The notes beneath the pieces are model-generated. The model was given only the letters and a program-made list of their open reading frames with translations, was not told where the DNA came from and ran no database searches. A program made the position numbers and the translations under genes. A stretch of 64,000 bases of DNA. Origin: Pseudomonadota bacterium. GTDB lineage: Bacteria; Pseudomonadota; Gammaproteobacteria; Acidiferrobacterales; Acidiferrobacteraceae. Location of the stretch: the NCBI GenBank assembly GCA_021841585.1, contig JAKBUS010000004.1, positions 1 through 64,000 of the forward strand, written 5' to 3'. This document shows positions 56,220-64,000 of the stretch, piece by piece; the first letter of the stretch is position 1; every line of letters starts with the position of its first letter.

Positions 56220-56806
56220 GGATAAGGAGACACCGCGACCGTCGGGATGACCAGGCGACAATGGCAAAGGCCGGCCGCCCAGGGGGCCCTCATGCCGTCA
56301 GATATTCCCGCACGAGCTTGCGCGCGATGGAGCCGGCCCTTCACGGCCATCGCGCTCAAGACAAGTCGCGCCGCCAGCGCCCGGATGGTCAGCCCCGCGA
56401 AGTCCCGCAAAAGCACCACCTCGCGGTAATGGGCGGCTAGCGATTCAAGGGCGTGCACCAGATCGACGCGCAAGACCTCGTCGGGACAGGTAGCCAGCCA
56501 CTCCTCCATGCGTGCCTCGTCCAAGGCATCGAGCCCGAATAGGCGTCGCTCCAGACGCCGACATTCACGCCGCACAATGGTAAAAAGCCACCCCGGAAAG
56601 GCCGCCAGCGCGCGTAGCGAGCGCAGGCGGCGGGAGAGGATAAGGAGCGCCTCCTGCACCGCATCGTCGACATCACTGATCAGGCAATGGCGATAGGCGT
56701 AACGCCGGACATCCGGGTGGCAGGCGCGCAGCAGATGATCAAGCACCGCCGCATCGCCCTCCTGCGCGGCCGCGATCACTGGCGCCAGTGTCCGTGTATC
56801 GATCAT
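56123..56806 (-). CDS. ECF-type sigma factor, probable frameshift at the C-terminus
   Basis: The first 160 residues look like a complete sigma-70-family protein: region 2 with DVDDAVQEALLILSRRLRSLRALAAFPGWLFTIVRREC, and region 4 with LESLAAHYREVVLLRDFAGLTIRALAARLVLSAMAVKGRLHRA. After that the frame runs on into an unnatural tail that overlaps the convergent dehydrogenase by 97 bp. One base away, the sequence reads KLVREYLTA and stops at 56290, a natural sigma C-terminus, so a deletion in the CG repeat around 56320-56327 seems to have shifted the frame. The start overlaps the DUF2892 gene stop as ATGA. No anti-sigma gene is recognisable beside it. Confidence 0.8.
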   Translation of the reverse strand: MIDTRTLAPVIAAAQEGDAAVLDHLLRACHPDVRRYAYRHCLISDVDDAVQEALLILSRRLRSLRALAAFPGWLFTIVRRECRRLERRLFGLDALDEARMEEWLATCPDEVLRVDLVHALESLAAHYREVVLLRDFAGLTIRALAARLVLSAMAVKGRLHRAQARAGISDGMRAPWAAGLCHCRLVIPTVAVSPYPYRPAVWPAASDRATASAALMPSTAADRMPPA

Positions 56807-57036
56807 GGTACCTTCGGCCTCGATTCGCGGCCGCCACGCCCCGCCAGTCGGCGGCCGGCGAGGGCACAGGCCGGACAGAACCCCAATAATCCGCTCAGCG
56901 CGAGCCCCATCGCCCCCACCAGGATGCCCACACCCCAAAGGCCGCCGACCTCCGCCAGGCCGTAACCGGCCAGCGCGACGCCCGCGCCCAGACGGAAAAT
57001 GCGCTCCCATGCTGGCACATTCTTGACGTAGATCAT
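56803..57036 (-). CDS. DUF2892 small inner-membrane protein
   Basis: A 77-residue protein with GGAGGGGCGG before ATG 57036. It has the YgaP-like DUF2892 pattern: MIYVKNVPAWERIFRLGAGVALAGYGLA, then GGLWGVGILVGAMGLALSGLLGFCPAC, two hydrophobic segments and a conserved CPxC that could be redox-active or bind metal. The stop overlaps the sigma factor start as ATGA, so the two are co-expressed. Function is unknown; in some members a rhodanese domain is linked, which is missing here. Confidence 0.85.
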   Translation of the reverse strand: MIYVKNVPAWERIFRLGAGVALAGYGLAEVGGLWGVGILVGAMGLALSGLLGFCPACALAGRRLAGRGGRESRPKVP

Positions 57037-57383
57037 CTCCGCCCCTCCGACGTCCCCGACGGGACCTATCGACAGCCAAGAGGCGGCGGCAAGCGCTTTG
57101 AATGCGCGCCACGCCACGACAGCCTTTAGACCCGCCTCGGCCGCGGGAGGCCCCCACGCGCATAAACCTACGCCCACGATAGACAGCGTGGTTATGGTCC
57201 ATCCTTGCGACTTGGCGGGATGATGTTGCGGCAGGCTACCGACCTGTCGGCGACAGGGACCACTGAAGCGGCCATGGCGCGTGGCGAAGGCCACGGCGGC
57301 TGCGCGCAAGCGCGCGCCACCAAAGGGGAGGTCGAATGATTTGCGAGACGGCGCCCCGGGGCGATATAGGATCCAGGCGAGGC
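57037..57383. other. gap between the DUF2892 gene and gspN
   Basis: About 350 bp with no convincing gene or terminator. The ORF 57236..57514 overlaps gspN on the same strand and is a shadow. Confidence 0.4.
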
Positions 57384-58130
57384 CTATAAAGGCATCCGGA
57401 AGTTGACCCGGCGGCCGCCGTGGCCATCCGGGACACCCATGTTCTGGACAAGCCCGCCGAGGCGCAATCCGCGGCCACGCACATCCCCTGTAAAGGAAAG
57501 ATCGCCGGCCGCAAGACGGTAGCGGCCGCGCCCGGTCACGCGCAGCGGACCTGTCAAGGTGCGGACATGGTAAGACAGCGTCTGGCTTGCGAGCACGAAG
57601 CGCGCCGTATAGCTCCCCAAGGGATTTACCGGGGCGCTCACGAGCGCCGCCCGCTCCCAGGTCAAGGTCCCCTTACCCGACGGATGCGGCCCCCATACAA
57701 GTCGATGGGCGTGAAGCGTCAGATTGCCGCCCGGCCCGAAGTCTTGCGCGGCCGGAACCAGCGCGGCCAGCGTCCCGGCGGGCGCTGTGACGGCAAGATC
57801 CGAGAACACACGGATCTTCCGCCCGACGGCTACGCGCATGTGCCCCCGCACGGCACCGGCAAAATGCAGATCATAGCCCGCGCGGCCGTCGATCAGGGCC
57901 AATGGCGTGAACCGAAAACGGACACGGCTCAGGGGATCGGCCCCGCTGTTCGTGGACACGAACAGCGCCAGGCGTCCATCCCATATCGTGCCATGAATGT
58001 CGGCGATGCGCAGGGACGTCGGTAGGCCTTCGACGAGATCCGACAACACCACGCGCGCAGGTGCGGTCACCAGCAAAAAAATCCCGTAGGCCCCGAGCGC
58101 CAACAGCCCATATAGAACCTTGCGCTTCAT
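57384..58130 (-). CDS. gspN: type II secretion system protein N
   Basis: A 248-residue protein with one N-terminal membrane anchor (KVLYGLLALGAYGIFLLVTAPARV) and a periplasmic beta-rich domain with GLPTSLRIADIHGTIWDGRLA, which matches the GspN family. It is the last gene of the operon and overlaps the gspM stop as ATGA. Its exact part in the machine is poorly defined, and some systems lack it. Confidence 0.9.
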   Translation of the reverse strand: MKRKVLYGLLALGAYGIFLLVTAPARVVLSDLVEGLPTSLRIADIHGTIWDGRLALFVSTNSGADPLSRVRFRFTPLALIDGRAGYDLHFAGAVRGHMRVAVGRKIRVFSDLAVTAPAGTLAALVPAAQDFGPGGNLTLHAHRLVWGPHPSGKGTLTWERAALVSAPVNPLGSYTARFVLASQTLSYHVRTLTGPLRVTGRGRYRLAAGDLSFTGDVRGRGLRLGGLVQNMGVPDGHGGRRVNFRMPL

Positions 58131-58630
58131 CCGTGCGCGGCCAGCGTCACCGACCCACTCACAAGCCCCACGCCGGATGGCGCGAGCTCGACGCGCGCGG
58201 ACTCGACGCCGCGTGCGCCCAGGTCCGCGAGAAAGCGCACCAAGGCGTTGAACGGGACCTTGGTGAACACCGCCTCGGCCTTATGCGCGCCGCGCGGCGA
58301 CAACTCACCGAGCGCACCGCCGATGGCCGCGGCCTGCGCGCGCTGTTCAATGAGACTCAAAAGCCCCGTGCCCGTGGGCGCATGCCCGGCATGCGCGCGC
58401 AACGAGCGCACCATGGAGGACTCCTGGCGCATGACCGCGAGTGCCGCCCGTTGCCGGGGCAACACATGCTGCCAGTGGGAGACACGCGAGGCCACGGGCC
58501 GCCAGACGATGGCGTAGAACAGTAGCGGCGCAATCATAAGGGCACCGAGGAGCATCAAGCGGCGCTCCTTTTCACTGCGCGCAAGCCACAGCGACTGCGC
58601 ACGAGATACCGCCGACGTAACGGCCTTCAT
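58127..58630 (-). CDS. gspM: type II secretion system protein M
   Basis: A 167-residue inner-membrane assembly protein. AAGGAGAT stands 4 bases before ATG 58630, so the longer ORF is rejected. The N-terminal cytoplasmic arm is followed by a transmembrane helix (LMLLGALMIAPLLFYAIVW) and a periplasmic ferredoxin-like domain, LIEQRAQAAAIGGALGELSP and VPFNALVRFLADLGARGV. GspM works with GspL to hold the cytoplasmic ATPase ring. The start overlaps the gspL stop. Confidence 0.92.
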   Translation of the reverse strand: MKAVTSAVSRAQSLWLARSEKERRLMLLGALMIAPLLFYAIVWRPVASRVSHWQHVLPRQRAALAVMRQESSMVRSLRAHAGHAPTGTGLLSLIEQRAQAAAIGGALGELSPRGAHKAEAVFTKVPFNALVRFLADLGARGVESARVELAPSGVGLVSGSVTLAAHG

Positions 58631-59949
58631 GGGGATCTCCTTGTAATCGTGACCAGCGCCTGGACGCCGCCCTGGTGGCTCATGGCGTGCGTCACGCGCA
58701 CGGCAAGCCCCGCGTGCGCGAGATTCTGTTTCAAGGCGGTGAGGGCACCGAAATTGGCGAGGCGCAGCGCGCATCGGACCTGCCCGTGGCGATACTCAAG
58801 ACGCGTAAGATCGCCAGGCGCGAGCCCCGCGAGCGCCGGACTCGCGGCGGTCAGGATCGCGAGAAAGCCCTGCGCGGCACCGCCCGCGCGCGCCGCCAGC
58901 CGCGCCACACCCTGACGCATCTGCCGCGCCGGATCAAGCACCGGGGCATTGGGAAAGTTCGTACTGAAAAGTGAGCTCATCTGCGCATGGACGCGCGCCT
59001 CCTCATGCGAAAACTTGACCCAATCAAACATGGTGCGGGCGAACCCAAGCGCGATAATCAAAAACAGAGCAATGAAGGCCGGCCGCAATGCGCGCAGCGC
59101 GGCGATCCCGCCCGCGCTCACCGCGCCGCCGGTCTCCCCGAGACGAAAGGGTGGCGTCTCGCCCGCGGCTATGGGCCGTGGGTCCGCAACGACCGGGATA
59201 CCGAGTTCCGTCGCGATCAACACCCGCAAGGCCTCATCGCCCCCGAACAATACGATCGCATCCGGCACGGTCTCGGTCTTCGCGGCCTCCTCCATGGCCT
59301 GACGGAGGGCCGCGGGGACCCTGGTCAGGGGGCTTGCCGCCCCAAAGCCGCTATAAGGTCCAGTGCGCACCGCCCATTGGCCGTCGCTGAAATGACACGA
59401 CCAGCTGCCCGCGCGATACGGGAGCGCCAGGGTCACCGGGCAAAAGGTCGCGCCAAGCCGCGCCTCGTCGATTGCCTTGCGCCACGCCGCCAGCCGCTCC
59501 TTGGCGGTCACCGCCACAAAGATTCCGGCACCGGTCTCGCGGTGGGAAAACGCCAGGGACTCGGGATCCGCGAGCAACTGTTCCTCGAGGAGATAGGGCA
59601 AGGCCTGTGCCAGACGCCCGCGAGCGCGCCCCGGCCACTGTGCGACCGTGAGCAGGGTCTCGACGGCCGGAGTCCAGACGCGGATCGTGGCTCGGCGGGC
59701 CGCCTCCGGGAGCGCGTCCAGGGGTCCACGGCCGGTCTCGCCATCCGGACCGCGCCACTCGACAGCGGGATCCTCGGGATAGGCCGGCGTCAGAAACACG
59801 TCCCACGGCTGCGCCCCCGGGGCGCGCAGCCATGCCTGCGCCTGTTCGCGCCATTTGCCGAACCTTGGGCCCGAACCGGCGAAACCGCCGATGCCGACGC
59901 GCCTAAAGCCCTCTAGGTGTGTGTATGCGTGATCCGACGATGCTCCCAT
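58627..59949 (-). CDS. gspL: type II secretion system protein L
   Basis: A 440-residue bitopic protein. The large N-terminal cytoplasmic part shows ALPYLLEEQLLADPESLAFS, the actin-like fold that binds GspE. A transmembrane helix at about residues 285-310 (AFIALFLIIALGFARTMFDW) leads to a periplasmic C-terminal domain. ATG 59949 has AGGAGG before it, so I prefer it to the TTG 15 bases earlier. It overlaps gspK by 37 bp. Confidence 0.92.
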   Translation of the reverse strand: MGASSDHAYTHLEGFRRVGIGGFAGSGPRFGKWREQAQAWLRAPGAQPWDVFLTPAYPEDPAVEWRGPDGETGRGPLDALPEAARRATIRVWTPAVETLLTVAQWPGRARGRLAQALPYLLEEQLLADPESLAFSHRETGAGIFVAVTAKERLAAWRKAIDEARLGATFCPVTLALPYRAGSWSCHFSDGQWAVRTGPYSGFGAASPLTRVPAALRQAMEEAAKTETVPDAIVLFGGDEALRVLIATELGIPVVADPRPIAAGETPPFRLGETGGAVSAGGIAALRALRPAFIALFLIIALGFARTMFDWVKFSHEEARVHAQMSSLFSTNFPNAPVLDPARQMRQGVARLAARAGGAAQGFLAILTAASPALAGLAPGDLTRLEYRHGQVRCALRLANFGALTALKQNLAHAGLAVRVTHAMSHQGGVQALVTITRRSP

Positions 59950-60848
59950 AACGCCTCCTGCCACAAGATAACGGTCGTCTGGCCGCGCACCGCGCGGTAT
60001 AAGAGCGCCCGTCGGCGCATGACGAGGCCGCCGAAGCGGGCGGTCACATGCGCCAAAAAATAATTCGTCTGCACAGCTGTCTGATAGCTTGGCTGCACAC
60101 CCTGAGGAAGGGCCTGCTGGAATGCGGCAGTGCTGGCAAACGGCGTGCGCAGCGCCTCATCACCCAGGATCTGGGCCTGCTTTATGGTCAGGCCCGGGCA
60201 CAGGGCCGCCAGCACCAAGGCCGGCGCGGTGTCGACGTTGACAGGCGTCGCGAGCGGCAAGGCCGTGATATAAGGCCGCAACTTGTGCACGATCTTGGCG
60301 CTGAAACCCTTCACGAGACGCAGTTCACTCACCCCGCTCAAGGGCTGACGGCCGGCCCGGTACGGCGTGCGGCGGCCCAGATATACGGAGTCGAAGCCAC
60401 CCCCCGGCGAACCCGGCGGGATCTCCCACGCCACCACCGCCTGCGCGAGCTGCGGGTTCAGGCCGACTAATTGCAGGAGCCGCGTGAACACCGCGAACGC
60501 GGTCGGTACCTCTTTACCCGCCACCACGAGATCATTCAGGTTGAAGCGTCCTTGCGGGTCCAGAAGCCGCGCATGTACCGTGCCACCGGCCACCGGGAAT
60601 CGCGGCAGCGGCTCTGCCCACCGCTCGGTCAGATCATCGATCTGATCATGGCGCCCTTCGAGGGTCGCCTCCACGGCGGCGAGCCTAAACGCCCCATCCA
60701 TGGCCGCATGCGCCTGCGACGACGCGCGGACATTGGCGCTTTCCTTGAACCACACCGACTCGCCGCGCATGAGCGCTGCGGCGATAATGGCCGTCAGCGC
60801 CACCACTAGGAGCGCCACGATAAGTGCAAGGCCGCGTTCGCTTCTCAT
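59913..60848 (-). CDS. gspK: type II secretion system minor pseudopilin K
   Basis: A 311-residue minor pseudopilin that caps the pseudopilus tip with GspI and GspJ. The hydrophobic N-terminus RGLALIVALLVVALTAIIAAALM replaces the usual FTLLE glutamate with isoleucine, as is normal for GspK. The body contains DPQGRFNLNDLV and VNVDTAPALVLAALCPGL, typical of the family. ATG 60848 overlaps the gspJ stop as ATGA. Confidence 0.93.
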   Translation of the reverse strand: MRSERGLALIVALLVVALTAIIAAALMRGESVWFKESANVRASSQAHAAMDGAFRLAAVEATLEGRHDQIDDLTERWAEPLPRFPVAGGTVHARLLDPQGRFNLNDLVVAGKEVPTAFAVFTRLLQLVGLNPQLAQAVVAWEIPPGSPGGGFDSVYLGRRTPYRAGRQPLSGVSELRLVKGFSAKIVHKLRPYITALPLATPVNVDTAPALVLAALCPGLTIKQAQILGDEALRTPFASTAAFQQALPQGVQPSYQTAVQTNYFLAHVTARFGGLVMRRRALLYRAVRGQTTVILWQEALWEHRRITHTHT

Positions 60849-61438
60849 CGGCCGACCGCAAACAGCCAGCGAATGTGCCGCCCATCCTTCAAGGTAAGCA
60901 CCACCTTCACCGCCGCCGGATCCGCGGCCGGCTGGCCGGCGAGTGGCCAGGTGCGCACGTACAGGCCGTTGGATGCCAAGAGCCGTACATGGAAGCTCCG
61001 TACACCGCGCATCAAAACCTCCTTGGCCCGGCGCTCGCCGGGGGCCCGATCCAGGACCGCCCACCGCCGCCATATCAGCCGCCCATGCATGACCGTGTAA
61101 TCGACGCGCCGCAGATCGCTTGCCGGACCCGCACCGAACGGCGGCGTGCCGCCCGTCGTGAAATTGAGGCGCACCCCGCGGCCCATCCGGCGCACCTCGA
61201 ATGCCGGCACCAATGTCCCCGCGCCGTCACGCACCGGCCGCCCACGCGCCTGAGCCAGGTCATTGGCCAGCCGGTAATAGGCAAGCCCGCGCGCCTGCCA
61301 GCGCACGCGCACGCTCTTTAGCTGCGCGCGAATCGCCATCGCGCGGTCAAGACCGGTGTAGGCGATCGCCCCGACGATGGCGAAGATCGCGATCGCCACG
61401 AGCATCTCGAGCAAGGTAAATCCGCGGCTTCGCGTCAT
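60845..61438 (-). CDS. gspJ: type II secretion system minor pseudopilin J
   Basis: A 197-residue pseudopilin. The motif RGFTLLEMLVAIAIFAIVGAIAYTGL comes four to five residues after the start, so the leader is short and normal. The body contains ARGLAYYRLANDLAQARGRPVRDGAGTLVPAFEV, as in GspJ. The longer ORF extends upstream into gspI and is rejected. Its ATG overlaps the gspI stop. Confidence 0.93.
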   Translation of the reverse strand: MTRSRGFTLLEMLVAIAIFAIVGAIAYTGLDRAMAIRAQLKSVRVRWQARGLAYYRLANDLAQARGRPVRDGAGTLVPAFEVRRMGRGVRLNFTTGGTPPFGAGPASDLRRVDYTVMHGRLIWRRWAVLDRAPGERRAKEVLMRGVRSFHVRLLASNGLYVRTWPLAGQPAADPAAVKVVLTLKDGRHIRWLFAVGR

Positions 61439-61827
61439 GGCTTGCGCACGAAGCCAACAAGCCGCATCAAGACCTGCGACCGCCGCGCACGGCGGATCGT
61501 GATCCGTACCCGCCGGATCTCCGGCAATGGCGTCGCCATAACCTTCGTCACTATCCGAAACCGCCGACCGTCCTCGCGCTCGCGCGTATGGCGCCGCCCC
61601 AGGGGCGGCCAATGAACGATGGCCTCCACGCGCGTCAACCGGTTCTCGGCTACCCACAGCGCCAACGTCCGGTCCCGCAGGGCGCCGGCGGTCGTGATCG
61701 CGCCCGTCACGTTACGCATGACCGCCGCCAGCGCGATCGCCAGGATAAAAAGCGCGACCAGCACCTCGAGCAGCGTGAACCCCGCGCACCTAGCTGCGCG
61801 CCAGGCCTTTGATATGCCCATCATCAT
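61435..61827 (-). CDS. gspI: type II secretion system minor pseudopilin I
   Basis: About 130 residues. The motif AGFTLLEVLVALFILAIALAAVMR follows a basic leader; the body has ALWVAENRLTRVEA, a pattern conserved in GspI. Start codons at 61827, 61824 or 61821 (a run of ATGs) are all possible; no strong ribosome site separates them. It overlaps the gspH end by about 35 bp. Confidence 0.9.
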   Translation of the reverse strand: MMMGISKAWRAARCAGFTLLEVLVALFILAIALAAVMRNVTGAITTAGALRDRTLALWVAENRLTRVEAIVHWPPLGRRHTREREDGRRFRIVTKVMATPLPEIRRVRITIRRARRSQVLMRLVGFVRKP

Positions 61828-62248
61828 TGCCTGACACAAGAAAACGCCCGTGGCTCGTCACGATCTCGCAATGAAATGTGCGCCCAAGACCGCTTGGCGT
61901 GAACATCACGACGCGCCTTTTCCCGAAACCCTTCAGCACCGCGCCCGTCGGCAGTCGTCGCGCTCGAAACAACGCACCCTTGATGGCCGCGAAGCGCCCG
62001 TGACCGTTGAGCCGTTGAAAATCATATCCGTGGGTCGTGAAGTCCACCCGATACGGCCGTCCGGTCACAATCGCCTGAGTACGCGCCGCCTGGAGAAGCG
62101 CCACGAGACGCGCGCCCTCGTGACGCGCGGACACCCCGACGTCGCGACCAAGGCGCGGCGCAATCACGCCTAGCATAATGCCGATCAAGACCAGAATGAT
62201 CAGGACCTCAAACAGCGTGAACCCGCGGCAGTTCGTTAGAGTTGCCAT
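61790..62248 (-). CDS. gspH: type II secretion system minor pseudopilin H
   Basis: A 152-residue pseudopilin. The motif RGFTLFEVLIILVLIGIMLGVIAPRLG has an extra change, LFE in place of LIE, but keeps the glutamate at position 5. The C-terminal part, SGLGRTFHCEIVTSHGRFLV, is GspH-like. It lies between gspG and gspI, overlapping both. Confidence 0.91.
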   Translation of the reverse strand: MATLTNCRGFTLFEVLIILVLIGIMLGVIAPRLGRDVGVSARHEGARLVALLQAARTQAIVTGRPYRVDFTTHGYDFQRLNGHGRFAAIKGALFRARRLPTGAVLKGFGKRRVVMFTPSGLGRTFHCEIVTSHGRFLVSGNDDGHIKGLARS

Positions 62249-62670
62249 GACCCGATGACGTCCTTCATGCCATGCCCCTTACCGTGCGGCCCGTAGCTAA
62301 AGACATCCACGCGCCCATGAATTCCTGGATTCAAGTACTGGTACGGCCGCCCCCAAGGATCGACGGGCAGGCGCGGGAGATAGCCGCCGGTACGCCAGTC
62401 GGACGCGGCCGGGCCCGAGTCCGGCTTCTGCACCAGGGCCTTCAGGCCTTGCTGCTGGGTCGGATATTGGCCGTTGTCGAGACGATAGAGCTTTAGAGCG
62501 CTCACGATCGAGCGGATATCATTCTTGGCCGCCACGATACGCGCCTGATTGGGGCGATTCATGATCTTCGGGACAATCACCGCCGCCAGGATCCCTATGA
62601 TCACCATGACGACCATGACTTCGATGAGGGTAAAACCACGCGATCGCAGACTCTTAGGCATAAGGTTCAC
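62236..62670 (-). CDS. gspG: type II secretion system major pseudopilin G
   Basis: A 144-residue protein that forms the pseudopilus shaft. RGFTLIEVMVVMVIIGILAAVIVPKIM is followed by the family signature LDNGQYPTQQQGLKALVQKP and LPRLPVDPWGRPYQYLNPG, with a C-terminal calcium-binding-like stretch. The GTG at 62670 overlaps the gspF stop as GTGA; ATG 62661 is an alternative. Confidence 0.95.
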   Translation of the reverse strand: MNLMPKSLRSRGFTLIEVMVVMVIIGILAAVIVPKIMNRPNQARIVAAKNDIRSIVSALKLYRLDNGQYPTQQQGLKALVQKPDSGPAASDWRTGGYLPRLPVDPWGRPYQYLNPGIHGRVDVFSYGPHGKGHGMKDVIGSWQL

Positions 62671-63878
62671 TTGATAAGTTGGTTCATATCGAATATCGGT
62701 AGAAGGATGGCGAGCACGATGAACAGCACCATTCCCCCCATGACCAGGATCAATACTGGCTCGATGAGACTCGTGAGCGCCGTCACGAAGCTCTCCAGTT
62801 CACGCGTCTGGGCCTCGGCGGCACGCGCTAGCATGGTGTCCAGGGACCCGCTCGCCTCGCCGCTGCTGATCAGATGAATCACAAGCGGCGGGAATAGTTT
62901 GGCCCGCCCTAGGGAACGGCCAAGCGAGCCACCCTCGCGCACCTGGCGCTTGGCCTCCTCGACGGCCATCTGCATCGGCAGATTGGTCACCACATGCAAG
63001 GCGGTGTCGAGCGCCGCCAAAAGCGGAATCCCGGAACTCGTCAGGATCCCGAGCGTGCTTGCAAGCCGCGCGGCATTCAGGCTGCGGATGAGCCGCCCAA
63101 GCAGTGGCACCCGCAGCAAAACCCTCTGCCAGGCGACACGCCGCTCGCGCTTGCGCAGCAACCACTGGCCGATAAGCACGACGGCAAGCGCGCCGGCCGG
63201 CCACAACACGCCGCCTTTCTTGGCGATATGGCTGATGGCGATCAGGGTCCGCGTGGCCCAGGGAAGCGGCGCGCCGCTATCGACAAATACCTGGGCGATC
63301 TGCGGCACGACATACACGAGGAGCCCCCCGACGATGGCCACGGCGACGATACTGACAAGCGCCGGGTAGAGAAACGCCACCCATACCTTCTGCGTCAATG
63401 CCTGACGCTGCTCAGTGTAATCGGCCAACCGCTCCAGGATAACCGGGAGTTTTCCGGACTGTTCGCCGGCCTCCACGAGGTGCCTGTAGAGGGGCGGAAA
63501 GGAGCCCGGAAAATCCCCAAGGGCCTGCGCCAAGGGCTGCCCCTCGCGCACCTTAGTGCGTACCGCCGCAAGGATCTTTCGGGCGCGCGCCGACTCGCTT
63601 TGTTCGGTCAGGGCGTGCAGGCTCTCCTCGATCGGCAGGCCCGCGCGCACCAAAGTCGCAAACTGGCGCGTGATAAGCGCAAGCTCCGCGGCCTTGAGAC
63701 CGCCCTGCCAGCGGAACGCCCGCCGTTCGCTACGCTCCTTGCCGATCGGCGCGACCTTGACGGGTATGAAGCCCTTTTCGCGCAGAAGGCCGCGGACGCG
63801 CCGCTCGGCATCGCCCTCCATGACCCCTTTGACAGCGCGTCCATCGCTGTCTAGTGCCTCATATTCGAATGCCGCCAT
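62667..63878 (-). CDS. gspF: type II secretion system inner-membrane platform protein F
   Basis: A 403-residue protein with two repeats of the GspF domain: ALITRQFATLVRAGLPIEESLHALTEQSES and GEQSGKLPVILERLADYTEQR, then STLGILTSSGIPLLAALDTA and SSGEASGSLDTMLARAAE, each linked to a hydrophobic hairpin. The end TSLIEPVLILVMGGMVLFIVLAILLPIFDMNQLI is diagnostic for GspF. It anchors the GspE ATPase. It resembles the PilC at 47491-48768, as expected for homologous platforms. Confidence 0.95.
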   Translation of the reverse strand: MAAFEYEALDSDGRAVKGVMEGDAERRVRGLLREKGFIPVKVAPIGKERSERRAFRWQGGLKAAELALITRQFATLVRAGLPIEESLHALTEQSESARARKILAAVRTKVREGQPLAQALGDFPGSFPPLYRHLVEAGEQSGKLPVILERLADYTEQRQALTQKVWVAFLYPALVSIVAVAIVGGLLVYVVPQIAQVFVDSGAPLPWATRTLIAISHIAKKGGVLWPAGALAVVLIGQWLLRKRERRVAWQRVLLRVPLLGRLIRSLNAARLASTLGILTSSGIPLLAALDTALHVVTNLPMQMAVEEAKRQVREGGSLGRSLGRAKLFPPLVIHLISSGEASGSLDTMLARAAEAQTRELESFVTALTSLIEPVLILVMGGMVLFIVLAILLPIFDMNQLIK

Positions 63879-63880
63879 AG

Positions 63881-64000
63881 TCAGTCACGGGAGACCCGCA
63901 TAACCTCTTCGGTGGTGGTACGTCCCTCGGCCACGACCCGCAGGCCGTCTTGATGGAGTGTCCGCAGGCCGCGCGAGAGCGCCGCCTCGCGCAGACGCGC
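63881..64000 (-). CDS. gspE: type II secretion system ATPase E, C-terminal end only
   Basis: The last 39 codons of a gene that continues beyond the right edge. The residues RGLRTLHQDGLRVVAEGRTTTEEVMRVSRD match the C-terminal tail of GspE, where the family usually reads as R-T-L-x-x-D-G-x-x-x-V-x-x-G-x-T-T. The stop is at 63881, just before the gspF start. The rest of gspE, and gspC and gspD if present, would lie beyond the window. Confidence 0.9.
   Translation of the reverse strand, partial: ARLREAALSRGLRTLHQDGLRVVAEGRTTTEEVMRVSRD

Overview
The window is GC-rich chromosomal DNA that reads as a gammaproteobacterium. The evidence is gene order: rpsT divergent from murJ-ribF-ileS-lspA-fkpB-ispH, rplU-rpmA-obgE next to ispB, pilS-pilR, pilY1/pilX/pilW/pilV/fimT and a gsp operon ordered E to N. 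Genes are tightly packed, many overlap as ATGA, and GTG or TTG starts are common. The composition recalls acidophilic or chemolithotrophic lineages such as Acidiferrobacter, but I cannot confirm a genus from sequence alone.

Layout. 0-5 kb: an NCS1-family permease with a perfect palindrome in its leader, a decayed GAF/EAL gene, and an NfeD-like/SPFH membrane pair in which the NfeD domain is duplicated. 5-7.4 kb: an AT-richer stretch with two strong inverted repeats, two DUF4398-type lipoproteins (one with an OmpA domain) and a clear terminator. 8-12 kb: lgt, a small membrane-anchored protein, and a class A penicillin-binding protein. 12-16.3 kb: an ADP-ribosylglycohydrolase, a small unknown protein and a double AAA+ ATPase, all on the minus strand. 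16.3-22.7 kb: an accessory stretch ending at tRNA-Thr(CGT), with one orphan gene and two different hipBA modules in opposite orientations flanking a relic that resembles an IS21-type end; a related relic lies just upstream of lgt.

22.8-36.8 kb is housekeeping: an Irr/PerR-like Fur regulator, thiO, ispH, fkpB, lspA, ileS, ribF, a DUF2203 protein, murJ, rpsT (TTG start), proB, obgE, rpmA, rplU, ispB and tRNA-Pro(CGG). Lgt and LspA, both encoded here, process lipoproteins such as those at 6-7.3 kb. 36.8-48.8 kb is type IV pilus territory: pilS-pilR, then converging on them fimT-pilV-pilW-pilX-pilY1 and a separate pilC. 49-50.7 kb holds a phospholipase-D-like gene with a probable frameshift and a vapBC pair. 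50.7-57 kb holds an unusually large fused flavo/iron-sulfur oxidoreductase, a second FAD-dependent dehydrogenase, and a DUF2892 membrane protein overlapping an ECF-type sigma factor whose C-terminus looks frameshifted. 57.4-64 kb is a type II secretion operon, gspE (partial) to gspN.

Most worth following up: the paired hipBA modules with the IS relic next to tRNA-Thr, the 1180-residue fused oxidoreductase, the ADP-ribosylglycohydrolase/AAA+ cluster, and the two frameshifts (phospholipase D and sigma factor) that single small indels would repair.
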